From: Hymenoscyphus infarciens
Lineage: Eukaryota; Ascomycota; Leotiomycetes; Helotiales; Helotiaceae
NCBI GenBank assembly: GCA_001414345.1
Contig: LLCB01000417.1
Span: forward strand, 1 to 41,064
Direction: 5' to 3'
DNA length: 41,064 bases
Numbering within the stretch: the stretch's first letter is position 1; the number at the start of each line of letters is the position of its first letter. Under the pieces are notes generated by a model, which searched no databases, was not told the origin of the DNA, and worked only from the letters and a program-made list of their open reading frames with translations. This document shows positions 21,820-32,744 of the stretch, one piece after another. Made by a program: the position numbers and the translations under genes.

Positions 21820-22821
21820 TCAACCAAAAATCTCCGTCCACTTTGGCTTAAAAGTCCCCTGGGGGTCGTAGTATGCGAGGTACCAAAATAAAGAAAACCC
21901 CAAAACCCTACAGAAGAAATCGAAAGCTACCACATTTCCATACCCCTCGTTTCCGGGTTCACATAACAGCATATGTTTCTTAGCCATTGGAAAAAAATAC
22001 AATCCCCATGAAAATCCAGAAATAATGATAGACCAAATGAAATATAATTGGCTGAATCGAAAATTGTTCATTACGGCGAGTATAATTAAGATCAAGAGCA
22101 TAGACAGTACGAGGTATCCCAAGCGGCGATTCGGAACCGGCCCCGGAGCGTGGGGTTGTAATGTCAGGATAATTGGGAGATAGATCAAGAACACGATACA
22201 ATGACCACTGAACCTGAAGGCTCGATATGCCCATCTACGACTCAAGATTGGATCTGGAGGGACGCCAGCCAGATCAGCCCAAGCAAGGAGAGCAAGTTGT
22301 AGTACCATGGCAACAGCACTCATTCCCCTCTCATAGAAAGCCAACAACGGAATTTTGGCATGGTCACCGACCTCGTTGGTGAAAGCAGCAAGAATATTTA
22401 TCCCCTCAGCAATGACGAATGAGATAAAGTAGCAGCAACCAAATACTTGGGTCCACGGATTCCCAGAACACCCCATCAATTTGATGAACGGGAGTAAACC
22501 GCCGAACAGGAAGTAGATTCCTCTCACGAATGGCAATCTCTCCAGCGATCGTAGTCCACCAAGTTCGATTTCTTCGTCTGTACCACGGTCAAGTTTGGCT
22601 TTTTTCGCAGCGATAAATGCTGAATCGCCTTGGAGAACGTAGAGGAGAGCACGAATGATGATGGTGATAGCATCGAAGGCGCATACGATTGGGGAGCTTC
22701 GGAGGTACGTTCTCAGTGAGGGGTCGGAACCGCAAACGCGACCGGGTTGCATCATGGAGTTTATTGCAAGAGGCGGAAGCAACCAAAATGCACTTGCCCA
22801 TGATATTTGATTCTCGTCCAT
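21820..22821 (-). CDS. Multi-pass membrane protein of unknown function
   Basis: One exon gives 333 residues. Eight or nine hydrophobic segments are visible, for example around residues 10-25, 45-65, 100-118, 125-148 and 158-185, and four more from 210 to the end. Charged loops lie at 70-95. It has no signal peptide cleavage site and no motif I recognise. It converges with the peroxidase gene, 132 bases between stops, so the two may have overlapping 3' ends. It has no obvious sequence kinship with the next membrane protein on the same strand. Confidence 0.7.
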   Translation of the reverse strand: MDENQISWASAFWLLPPLAINSMMQPGRVCGSDPSLRTYLRSSPIVCAFDAITIIIRALLYVLQGDSAFIAAKKAKLDRGTDEEIELGGLRSLERLPFVRGIYFLFGGLLPFIKLMGCSGNPWTQVFGCCYFISFVIAEGINILAAFTNEVGDHAKIPLLAFYERGMSAVAMVLQLALLAWADLAGVPPDPILSRRWAYRAFRFSGHCIVFLIYLPIILTLQPHAPGPVPNRRLGYLVLSMLLILIILAVMNNFRFSQLYFIWSIIISGFSWGLYFFPMAKKHMLLCEPGNEGYGNVVAFDFFCRVLGFSLFWYLAYYDPQGTFKPKWTEIFG

Positions 22822-23346
22822 TGGATTCAGGGTATGAGTTTCATGGAAGTAATTGAGACGTGAGTTGTTGGTGATGAAAAGAGGTGGTTGGTTGGTGGGT
22901 TGCGATGAATGTCAAGCCCGTGGGGTTGCACTGAATCCAACCCTGAAACCTTGCTCAACACTCTGCGCGTTTTCTTGTCAACAATTATAATCGAGACTCA
23001 AAGGTACAATAGAATAATTAAGATCTAATGGCTCTTATTCTTGTGTTATAAAGAAGTGCTAGTTATGATTGTATCTTTGAATGATGAGTAGGCGAGTTCG
23101 AGATAAGGTTAGGAAGGTTAGGTTGGAGGACCAGGTTACAGATACCTCTTGCATTGTTCACTAAGAAATCTCGATATAGCAACTTAAAGTTAAAAACGGC
23201 CAGGAAATAGTTGTAAAACCTTCAATTTTAACAAAAAAGCTTGTTTTAAGAGCTTACTATGCTCCTTTTTTCTCTCCATCGTTTTTCTTCCAAGTTAAAC
23301 CGGGTTTGTACCACCTGGCTCTCATCCGTTTTATTGGCTCTTAATG
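22822..23346. other. Intergenic region between two minus-strand genes
   Basis: This contains the promoter of the gene starting at 22821 and the 3' end of the gene ending at 23347. No gene or clear repeat is seen. Confidence 0.35.
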
Positions 23347-24338
23347 CTAGTTTTGATCGATCTCTACGACAAAATCTGTCGATGAAGCCGTCGCTCTCAC
23401 ATCATGCGTATCTCTGTATCCGGCATCACTATCATCAAGAATCCATATGTAGAGAATGCGAGCCACGAGTCCGATACCAATGATCAATGGTATTGTTTGG
23501 CCTGCTGACGATATTTCTCCAACACCTTCGATTCCATTCCAGCTAATCGTAAGCTCTGTAGCCATGACTACAACAGTGGCCACTGACAATCCCATTGCAG
23601 TATTTAGCTGTTGCAACGCTAATCGAGAAGCCGGACTTCACGGAATTAGAAATAGAGCTTCTTTTGGGTTTTCTGGTTGAATACTCACCTAATCTTGTTC
23701 CTGTCAGTCTCACTGCTTCTCGTTTCAGTTTCACTCTCCCCATATGAGCTCCCCCGCAGCCGTTTCCGCAACATAAGGAGCAAAATAGCAACGCACGAAA
23801 TCAAAAGTCCAAAATGAAGTAGAATATTTGCCACCATAAATCCTTTCCCATCCAAAAGCACCCTACCAAAGAAAAAGCCATACTCAACACATCCTTCCTC
23901 CTCGCCTGATGCTGAGCCATTAAGATGATACCAAAACCACAGGTGATATATCGAAACTGAAGCGAGGAGGAGAAATTTGAGACCGCTAAACACCGGACCC
24001 GCATGTACCCTTGGATGCCGAGTAGGATCTAATCGCGGATCACAGCAAACCAAGAGTCTCCAGATATATATTGGCACGAAGTGAAAATAACCACCGAAAG
24101 TAAGGAGAAGGATGATATAAATTTCCACGGGACGTAGGTTGTCTTTGGCCGTCTGAATAAGGAGAGCAATGAAAGATGCAGAAACGAAGAGTGAGTTGGA
24201 GAAGCGTAGACCAGGCACCTCGTCGTGGGTCCTTTCAGGCCAGCTCGCGAAGATGGTGCCAAACCATTGCAGGTAGAAACCAATACGGATACCCAGACCA
24301 TACATGTCCGAGTTGCCGGTGATAGTGCATGTTGTCAT
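23347..24338 (-). CDS. Seven-helix fungal membrane protein, uncharacterised
   Basis: Two exons on the minus strand (24338-23689 and 23635-23347) flank a 53-nt intron with a GTGAGT donor, CTAAT branch site and GAAG acceptor. They give 312 residues. About seven hydrophobic segments can be seen, starting with [14 protein letters not shown] and ending with [20 protein letters not shown] charged stretch with many Glu, Arg and Ser residues lies at about 200-215. The pattern [18 protein letters not shown] at the start, with ELTISWNGI and GQTIPLIIG near the end, matches a widespread family of fungal membrane proteins of unknown function, as I remember it. The function is not known to me. Confidence 0.75.
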
Positions 24339-24635
24339 TTTTTATGATGTGGAGGTTCGCTATCGCTGAACAGTGAGCGGAAAAAGAGCTGAAGAGTGCG
24401 AGAATCCAAGAGCGGGGAACCCTGCAACGCTATGTAGCTAGCGCCCGGCCAAGAATTCGCGAATAGTTCGGCCTATTTACAGTATCGAGTCTAGTATTCT
24501 CTCGTTGGAGTTATATACACGAGAGTGGAAGAAGTCTACTCCAAAAAAGGAATTCCTTTTAGTCTGGATACAATCTTCACCTTTTCTCACTTGATGAAAT
24601 ACCAAGGTTAATTTTTCTTTTCCAAGGGACAATTA
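24339..24635. other. Promoter region between membrane protein gene and inverted-repeat element
   Basis: No gene is seen. The stretch ends at the TA that flanks the inverted-repeat element. Confidence 0.35.
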
Positions 24636-25300
24636 GAGCGTCCTAGATACACCAAAAAGTCGGAATCGACTAAATCGTAAATCGCAAATCGTAAATTAGA
24701 AAGTCGAGCTAAAGTAGAACTTAATAATTATATTATCTAAGCCCTTTAATAAAAAAGGGGTAAGAGAGCATTTTACTACTTCTTAGTCTCTCTCTCTCGC
24801 TACTCTTTCCTTCTTTAGTATATTATATGAATATAAAAGTATAGAAGAGAGAGAGAGAGGGCAAGGGGGCGAGTAAACATTTTAGTAGAAAGTTTTTCCT
24901 AGCGTAGGTAAGAGGAGTTTAGTAAAAGTAGTAAATAATCCCCGCCTCCCCCCCCCCTCCCTCTCTCTTTCCCCCTCTCTCTCTCTCCCTCTCTTCCTTA
25001 TTTATAATAGAAAGAATATAATATAATAGTAAAAAGACAATAGTAAAGAGGTAATAGTAAGAGGATAATATTACTACTATATACGTAATATATTTTTTAT
25101 TATCTCTCTCTATTCTCTAATTAGCTAGTTACTATAGTTAAGACTATCTAACCTAAATGTAGAGGGGAGGGGGGAGAAGGAGAGAGAGAGGGAATTTAAA
25201 TTACAAATTATTAGAAAGTGATTATTTTTTACGATTTATAATTTACGATTTCCTATTTATGATTTAGTTAATCCGACTTTTTAGTATATTCAGGATGCTG
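24636..25300. mobile_element. Non-autonomous TIR element (MITE-like), 665 bp, RIPped
   Basis: Terminal inverted repeats of about 65-70 bases face each other: the left begins GAGCGTCCTAGATACACC, and the right, read inward on the minus strand, begins CAGCATCCTGAATATACT. After AAAAAGTCGG both run into AATCGTAAATC-type tandem words. In the outer 27 bases nearly all differences are C/T or G/A. The element is bounded by TA on both sides (24634-24635 and 25301-25302), as expected for Tc1/mariner/pogo-type insertion. The inside has no open frame and holds GA-rich (24845-24860) and CT-rich (24945-24995) low-complexity runs. Confidence 0.7.
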
Positions 25301-25863
25301 TAATAATGCTTATAAATTTTTTTATTTGGCTCTAAGATTTGTTTTTTGAAGATGGTGGAAGTGAGAGAGTCAAGAGCTTACTTTATCTATCTAACAGTTT
25401 TCATTATAGTTATTTAAGCATCGCAAATCTCACGCTTGAAAACACCTATAAAATGGTATTCTAACAGTTGTTTACTCTTGCTAAGCCATTTACTTGAAAC
25501 TTAAAGGAATTCTATCTATCAAGAAATTCTTCCTATAATCCATTTAATTTGGTAGATTGTCGTTTGGTAGTGCTTTCTCTCTTGTTCACTGAATGAGGGC
25601 AAGATCTTTCCCCTTTGCCAAAACAATTTTGGGGGTGTTATTAGCTTAACTGAAACCAAGGTAGCCGTAACACCAATCATGTTATCATTCTTCGAGCCGA
25701 AATTGCGGTAGTTTCATTAATTATATTATGTGGTTGCTATTATCCCATATCCCTTTGCCCAATTAAGCTAATGTGATCCAAGTACCCTCTGATGGCACAC
25801 CTTCTTGAGTAATGAATAACAAATAGATTCCTAAATCGCTAGTCAGCAAACACTCATCAAACT
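25301..25863. other. Gene-less stretch after the TIR element
   Basis: This is normal to AT-rich DNA with no supported gene. Its right part probably includes the 3' untranslated region of the copper radical oxidase gene ending at 25864. Confidence 0.35.
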
Positions 25864-27780
25864 TCAACGAAGCAAAACATCAAACATACCAGGCGGCATC
25901 ACACTAGCATCCCGTGGTGCAGTGACCGTGAAATCATAACTATTGGCAACTGCCTTGAAGCCACACATCACGGTTCTTTGTCCCATTCCCATTCCATGAG
26001 TATGGAAGCCTTGCGCCATCAAGCTGATCTTGATTTCCCCTCGAATTCTTGCGCCTCCCTTCAATCTGCTCTGCATCGTGAATTCCTCACCATAAGTAAT
26101 AGTTTCCGGAGCGGTGATGATGAGAGGACGACCGCGAGAAGAGACCCCAGCGAGGTAAGGAGGTGAGAAGATTTCAACCCGGTATTCAGTTGGGAAAGCG
26201 GAATCCTGACGCTGTTGTTGTTGCAAGGCACAAGTGTGCCCGTTGTTGCGGAAGAATGGCCAGTCGGACCAGACTTTCCCGGTTTTGCTGTAGGTGACGA
26301 CGGGGTTGGATCCGGCTACAAGTACTTCTCCCTATATTTCTTGTTAGTTCATGGGTGGTAGAAATCAAAGAAGGAGAGCATACAGATGGCAGTAACGTGG
26401 CGACAGAGTGGTACATTCTGGGAATGGTGGTGGCAGGCATGCTAGTGAAACGGCTTCCGATAGGTCCATTTGGGTTGTAGATCATGGGAATCAGCACTGG
26501 GTCATCGGCTTGTAAACCACCAGCGGACCCAGTGCGAGCTCCATTGATAAAGAGAATTGTTCCATCAGGTAAGGAAATTCCGTCCTGTTCAAACTTTAGT
26601 AAGAGCTTCCATAGAATTGACCACAGCTGCACACTTACACTCATAACCTGGGCCCCATTAGGCATAACGTCGTCTTCAACCCATTTGGCCCCTTCACTAT
26701 TTGGTGCAATTCTCCAACAATCATCCAATCCCTTTGGTACTGGGATGTCCCCACTGGCTCCTCCGCAAATCAAAACAGTGGGCTCGTAATCGGGGTATTG
26801 AAGTGGCAACAAGATAGCCGTTGCCGAGGAAGGAAAGGTGCGTGGTTGCATTGGTGTATCGGGCAGTGTTTTGACAAGAACATCATTTTTATAGTCCCAG
26901 ATAACAGAGCGATTTCCAGCAACAGTAAACACGTGGTCTTGGCTCTCGGAATTTGGGAGTGTGTAGAGAATGGGGTAAAGGTTGTAAGATTTTCCTGGAA
27001 CGAGGTTTTCCTCCTTGGTGAACTCAAGAATTGGGAGGGTTACCGGGGCTTTAGGTTGGCTCCCATCCACGTGGCTACAAAAGTTGTTAGCTGCGATATT
27101 TGAGAACGAATTGTTGGTCTGTTATACATGATTTCGTAGGTTGGGACGTTGATGGAGGCTTCATTTAGTACCAAACCACCCACGTTTGAACCACCGACGA
27201 CAAGAATACTACCATCGGTCATAGTAAGGGAAGTAGGATACCAACGATAGACTTGCAACTTGGTCGCCAACTCCACCCAATCAGTTGTACAGGCTCCATT
27301 TTCACATGGCCCAGAATTAAAAGTCCTCAACTTATCAAAGCCCTCAGCGACACCACCACCGACCTCCGCGCCAGATAGATTAAGTAACGTTCCATTAGGA
27401 AAGAAAGATCCAGCCGAACAGAAAGTATTCGACTCTGGTCGGAGGGCACGGATTGTGTTTGTAGCAAGATCATACTCAGAACCGAACACCGAAATGTCAG
27501 TACCCTCGTATTTCCAAGATGTCTTCGAGTGTTCTCCAGTCACCACATTAGCGCCAAGTCCGAAGTTTTCGTGATAGTTGTCTATGAAAACCACTGTTTG
27601 GGATTTTGGTGGGGTAAAGACCATCTGTGCGCCAACTCCAGAGGTACCGACGGTTCTAAATCCCGTTGCTAATGCAAGAGATGGCAGTAATAATGTGGTG
27701 GCGGCCTAAACTCTGAGTTAGTTGAAGCGAAAAGAATCATTGAGAAGCTTTCTTACCGCCCGAATTATTGAAGAAACCAT
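25864..27780 (-). CDS. Secreted copper radical oxidase (AA5, glyoxal oxidase-like)
   Basis: Five exons on the minus strand (27780-27757, 27705-27128, 27074-26639, 26584-26384, 26331-25864) give 568 residues; introns are 51-54 nt. The first exon encodes only 8 residues. A signal peptide covers about residues 1-21 and is split by intron 1. The enzyme family oxidises aldehydes or alcohols and releases H2O2. All active-site residues are visible: Cys104 (FCSAG), which cross-links to Tyr164 (RWYP), the axial Tyr404 and His405 (RMYHS), and His525 in HTHGMGMGQR. Kelch-like repeats lie between (NGTLLNLSG, DGSILVVGG, DGTILFINGA, GEVLVAGSNP). There are no WSC or carbohydrate-binding modules. Fungal glyoxal oxidases supply H2O2 to peroxidases, and a secreted peroxidase lies 4 kb away. 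Intron 3 is 54 nt and stop-free, so its retention would add 18 residues. Confidence 0.9.
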
Positions 27781-28208
27781 TTTTGCTAAGAGATTATAAA
27801 GGACCTAGCGAAATAAGAAATAAAAAAGAAAGTATGCTGGTGATCAGCTAGGACGAGTGACTTGCGTCAACTCTGTAAAAACGAAGAACGAAGGTGGAAA
27901 AACCGTAAGGGTTGCCAGAGGAAAGACAGCGAAAGAGGAGCGTTATACCTTCATAACCCTCAGACATCGCGGGTTTCCGTTTTTGGGATCTGTGATCCAC
28001 TGCAAATGCCAAATGGGGGTTTGGGAATACCAGAGTTTACCCACGCGGGTTGCTGTTCAAAAAGAGGATCAAACGCCAGAACCTCGACTCCACAAACACC
28101 ACTTTAACACTCAAAACCGACATCTTGATTCTATTTTCGGCCTTCACCGGGCTTTCGAAAGTTTAATTATGCATGTAAAATTGCTGTTGCGTTCATGGTC
28201 ATAATTTA
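27781..28208. other. Upstream region of the copper radical oxidase gene
   Basis: This is the probable promoter and leader of the gene starting at 27780. No gene is supported; the short frames here lack protein-like features. Confidence 0.35.
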
Positions 28209-28343
28209 CTTCGTCTCTGGCGAAGTGAAGGTTAAATAGAGAGGTCACTTTATATACTTTTCAGGGGGTTTTTTGATGTCATAAGACATCGGAAATGTAG
28301 CAATTGCTCTCTTCGGATAACCTTCGTTACGCCTGGGACGAAG
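28209..28343. mobile_element. Tiny TIR element (MITE-like), 135 bp
   Basis: Near-identical inverted ends are seen. The left reads CTTCGTCTCTGGCGAAGTG and then AAGGTTA. The right, on the minus strand, reads CTTCGTCCCAGGCGTAACG and then AAGGTTA. A TA stands on each side (28207-28208, 28344-28345). Inside is a second perfect inverted repeat, GATGTC-ataa-GACATC (28275-28290). It has no coding capacity. Size, TA flanks and palindromic build fit a miniature inverted-repeat element mobilised by a mariner-type transposase elsewhere. Confidence 0.65.
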
Positions 28344-29499
28344 TATATCAAAAACATCCACCAGTGCACGGTGCCTTCCATACATGCCGTAAATGAGAGA
28401 GCCCGGCCGGAGCAGGATCCGTTTTAGATTCTTCCGCTGAGATCGGATGAACGAGTGCGAGGCGACGAGGCTGTGTTTTGTAACCTTGGCTTGGCAGGGG
28501 GAGGAGAAAACTTTTCAGGAACAACGCAGTACGGCAATATTTCGGCAACGAGTTTCTGTGCTAGCAATGTCAATACAGATATAAAACACAGACTTTTTGA
28601 ACTGCAGAAGCCTCTTCTTGAGAATTGAGAGGACCAGGCTACTTACTGCGATGTTATCAAGTTCTCTGCCACTTCAGACTTGAGGGGCATCTTTCGATTC
28701 CAAACCCCAGAACAACAAGCTTCGCTAGAGTAAAAACGAGATTTGATCAAAGCGCCTACGCTGGAACGAGGTGGATGCCATCCCCCACTTTGGTTCGGCA
28801 GCCCTTTTGGATTTTTTCTGGGCATTGGAGGGATCATGGACTACCAGAAATGCTCACTTTCCCCTCTCTACATATGAACCTCGTGGAATTGTTTTCGTAG
28901 ATAATAGGAGGCACACCACGGCTACCAAGAACCAATACCATTTTTGGGGGGTTTTCTTCTTAGAAATCTGCTGGTGGAAGACGTTTTCCAAGAGACCTTC
29001 GTCGCGATAGGGGCATTTTTATCGCGATTCCCGAACTCTGAATTACCAACCAGCCAAAACCCAGGATTTTGATATTTACAAATCAATCCCACTCGCGAGT
29101 TCCCATTCTAACTTTAGGGTTTCTCGGGTACTTTTTATATAAGTAGCTGTTGTCGTTAGGTTCACAACTACTTTTTATGGTGGGAATTCGGGTGTCTCAC
29201 GAACTCTGACAACCCCTGGCAAAGGCATTACTTAAATAGAGTAGCCCCCGGCATAACTAAGAAGGATTTTAAGGCGATCCTCTAAATATTAAACAAGGTT
29301 GTACTATTGGCGATCCCAAAGCTTAATTAAGAGCGAAGGATTCTAGAGTTAACCTTAATTTTGTCAGCTTTACGATCGTTGCGAATCAACGTGTGTGATT
29401 TTGAATTACGTAACCATGAATTTACATCAACATATGTAGTACCTAACTGAAAGTATTTATAGATGATAGAATAGTTACTACAATGATTAACAGATGCTA
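28344..29499. other. Gene-less stretch between two TIR elements
   Basis: Scattered open frames of 60-90 codons exist on both strands, but none has start context, introns or protein-like composition that I can defend. No clear repeat is seen. Confidence 0.35.
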
Positions 29500-29754
29500 C
29501 TCGGTTGCACTTTTGTAGATGCCTAATTGCCAATTTCTAAGGTTTTATGGTTACTTTTTAAAGTGCTGTGGTTGTAGAGGCGTCAGCCAGTAGGAGACCT
29601 GGAATTCTTTGGGAATTCAATGATCGCCCTCTAGAAAAAGGGACGTTCTCAGACCTCGAAGGATTTAGATTAGATAACAGGGTATTTTTGGTGGTGAAAA
29701 CCGCCAAGTGTAGGTTAAAGAACGTAATTGGGCATCTACAAAAGTGCAACTGAG
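29500..29754. mobile_element. Short TIR element (MITE-like), 255 bp
   Basis: Inverted ends of about 29 bases begin CTCGGTTGCACTTTTGTAGA on the left and CTCAGTTGCACTTTTGTAGA on the right (minus strand), both continuing TGCC(C/T)AATT. About two mismatches occur in 29, both transitions. TA flanks both ends (29498-29499, 29755-29756), as for Tc1/mariner insertion. The inside carries a stop-free frame (29568-29753) that I take as chance. The high TIR identity suggests this is the youngest of the three small elements. Confidence 0.7.
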
Positions 29755-30059
29755 TAGGAAGATTAAAGAGGCTGAGCTAGAGGCTCGGCGGGAGGCTTAG
29801 GCTTGCCTATCTCAGATATACGATCTGTTCAATCAAAGAAACATAGTCTGGGGCTATTCAGTAGGCGGTGAGAAAAGAGCAACTACCACAAAAAGTATAT
29901 ATTAGCTGTAAAAGACTGTTGTTCTCTTATTTTCTTCATTGTTATATTGACATCTTGTTTCCTTTCTTTTCCCTACTCTTGCCTTCCAAGTAGAGCTTCT
30001 ATCTCACTTCACCTTTCCACCGGACGGCATTTAGTAGCATCTTTGCGAGCGCCGACACC
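29755..30059 (+). promoter_or_regulatory. Probable promoter and leader of the protease gene
   Basis: A CT-rich segment (29960-30030) precedes the ATG at 30060, which lies in a CACCATG context. No specific operator is recognised. Confidence 0.35.
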
Positions 30060-32022
30060 ATGTACTCGAGACCATGCCTTTTGGTGCTCGCATTCTGGGC
30101 TGCTCATGGTCTGGCGGCCCCGGCTATCCAACCAGTCGATATTGACTCGCCTTCGTCCCAAGACCACCAAACTCTGCGCAGATACACGCCCAACTTTCAA
30201 ATAGCCAAACGAATGTCTGGCTATCATATGCAACAGATCACAGCAGGCAAAAAGATTGATCTCGACCGTGAAGACCACCTCGTACCTATGCTTTTCGGCG
30301 CGGGAGAGGGAGTCGACATTTACGTCTTGGATTCCGGCGTTCGCACCTCGCATATGTTGTTTGGAGGAAGGGCTTCTCATTTCAATGATCGAGACACGCC
30401 ATACACGAAACAGGTCAAAACGGTCAACGATGAGGAAGGCCACGGAACTCATGTAGCAGGTATTGCCGCAGGTCATAGGTCCGGTGTAGCTCAATGGGCA
30501 AACATCGTCAACGTCAAAGTTGGTTGCAACAATCCCAGAATCTGTCAGGGAGATACGAGTGGTGTGGTGACTGCAATCCGAGACATCGTCAAAAGACACG
30601 AGGAAAAGAAAAAGAACCCCCCCAAGGGATGGAAAGGATCGGTTATCAACTGCTCGTTTGGACTTGAGTCTAAGAGTAATGTTTTGAATAGAGCCATCGA
30701 CGCAGCGTTCAATGCCGGCATACCAATATCCGTTGCTGCGGGGAATAAGGAAGATGGAACAACGGTAGATGCAGCGGGCACCTTGTGCGGCTCCCATAAC
30801 ACGATATGCGTGGGTGGGGTCGAGAAAGAATATAACAAAGGCTACGTATGTTGTTGAACTCCACCGTTTCCCATAAGTCCATAAGTCCATATCACTAACG
30901 AGCTATGTTCAGTTCTCAAGGGGTGGGTCTCTTGTAGACATCTGGGCTCCTGGAGATTGGATAATTTCTGCTGGCAAAAACAGCGATAAGGAGATGGTAG
31001 CCAAGACTGGCACCAGCATGGCCACGGGTGTGGTTTCAGGCATCATGGCAACTATTGTTGGCTACGAAGGTCTCAAAGATAACGCCAGGCTCGTTTACGA
31101 CCGTGTTTATGCGAATGCCATTTCCGGTATAGTGGGGGACTTAAGCAAAGGGGAGAAGAATCTCTTTGCTCAGACTGGCATTGCTAATAGCGGTGATCAC
31201 CCTTACTACGGCCCTGGTACCGACTACAACCCTTTCATCGATCCATATGGATCAGGTCCATTGAAGAACCGAGCCGGAACAAAATCCCGCAACAGCCATG
31301 CCGTCGACAAGAGAATCAAGGCCCCAAATGTTGATGGTTATAAGACGGTCAAGGTCGAGGACAAAGATCCAAAAGACAACAAACCAGCAGTAGTTACCCA
31401 AGAAGAGACGTTTCAGGTGGATAAATCTGGAGCCGGCACTGAAGTGGAGAAGATGCCCACGATCACTGATGACGGGGACAACGGCAGCGGACCTAGCAAA
31501 GATCGCCCGCTGGTGAATGGCAAGCCCATCTGCGACGGCAACCAGGTCCAGAAAGATTGTATTGGAGGCGTCCTACCTCACGTTGTTGATTACAGTGGGC
31601 CACAAGCACCAACTTGCATGAAAGCAGACGGCAGCCAGGGCTCCAGTCCACGCTTAAACGCCGCCGAGTTACGGAATCAGGCGTCGGGCTATTGCAAAGA
31701 ACTCGTCGATAGAAGGTGGTTGTTGAAGGATGGCGCAAACCCCAAGCCGGCCCTCGTAGCGGGCAAGGCAGAGAACGGCGCGTCTATGGTCCTCGCCGTC
31801 ATGTACTATAAAGGCTCGTGCCCGAAGGACAAGTCGAAGAGTGAGATGGACTTTGGTACCTTGGGCGTCGATAAGTGTGTAGAGTATCTGAGTAATACCC
31901 TCGCACATCTGTGCCTTTTGGACAAGTCGTGGGGAGCCGCATGGAATAAAGATTTCGAGGTAATGGGGGGCGCGTGGGCAACAGATTGTGCCATGTTCAG
32001 TGTCTTGGGTCAAAAGGATTAA
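30060..32022 (+). CDS. Subtilisin-like serine protease (S8) with C-terminal Cys-rich domain
   Basis: Two exons (30060-30845, 30913-32022) are joined across a 67-nt intron with a CTAAC branch site. They give 631 residues. A signal peptide covers about 1-20. A short pro-region ends at a Lys-Arg at 50-51, a likely Kex2 site. The catalytic domain (about 70-372) has Asp91 in VLDSGV, His128 in GHGTHVAG, an oxyanion Asn in VAAGNKEDG and Ser297 in GTSMATG. The usual I9 propeptide inhibitor domain (about 80 residues) is missing; only ~30 residues separate the signal and the Lys-Arg. A charged, Pro/Asp/Lys-rich linker (about 385-455) leads to a C-terminal domain (about 460-631) with eight cysteines, suggesting disulfides. 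Such C-terminal domains occur in some fungal secreted hydrolases; its role is unknown to me. Confidence 0.87.
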
Positions 32023-32744
32023 TATATAGGGGGTTCCCTTTCATCTGCTTAGTTGTATTGTGTAACATATTCATCGAGTGTTTAATTGAATAAAATCGTC
32101 GCATTTTAGCTGTGGGATCGGAAAATCATTGCTGTCTTTAGACCTTGCCCAAACTTTGAAAGGGATGATCTTTGGTTATCAGTGTAGAAGTTTATAAATC
32201 GAAACAGAACAGTCTAGAAGAGCCTGTTATATAGCTGTCGACATGTGTGTCTCTTTGCCTATTATAACAATTGAATGATTCCAGGGAGAAACAGCGGTCT
32301 TAAGAAAAAAAAACAGGGCTAGCGAAATCATTAGTGCACCTGGATATATATATATTGATATATTGTGAGCAGTTCAAAAAGAAGAGAAACTTAGCATTTA
32401 GAAAATAAAGAAGGTCGAGATGTCGTTGGTCATTTGGAAGGACCTCGGAGCCTTTTGTGGCGAACAGCCGAAAAGGCCCCCAATTATTTGTTTTTGTTTT
32501 TGGTATTTTGGTGGCGGTGCAGAGGATGGCGTATGTATCTGACGGAATGCGCGGAGGATAAATTTTGGCTGAAGCTGTCACCAAGAAATTCATTGGGCTA
32601 TTCCGTGTTATTATACAACAATTGCCGCAATCTCGCAGTTTCATCTTTTCGTGTTTCTCTACGCTGGTAAACTTCATAGTTACACTGTTTTCCCCTCCAG
32701 TTTTGGTTGTTATACCCCGCTATCTCACCTTTTCATTTATTTAT
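32023..32744. other. Intergenic region before the AT-rich block
   Basis: This holds the 3' end of the protease transcript and otherwise unassigned DNA. Base composition is still normal up to about 32740 and then changes abruptly. No gene is supported. Confidence 0.35.

Noticed and set aside
21820..24338. The two adjacent membrane proteins as recent paralogs
   Set aside because: Their N-termini, loops and intron structure do not match, and I could not align more than hydrophobic runs.
29568..29753. 61-codon open frame inside the 255-bp inverted-repeat element
   Set aside because: It reaches into the terminal inverted repeat and has no transposase motif; it is more likely chance.
30009..30890. 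293-codon open frame antisense to the protease
   Set aside because: The plus strand encodes a clear subtilisin catalytic triad in the same place, so this is a shadow frame.
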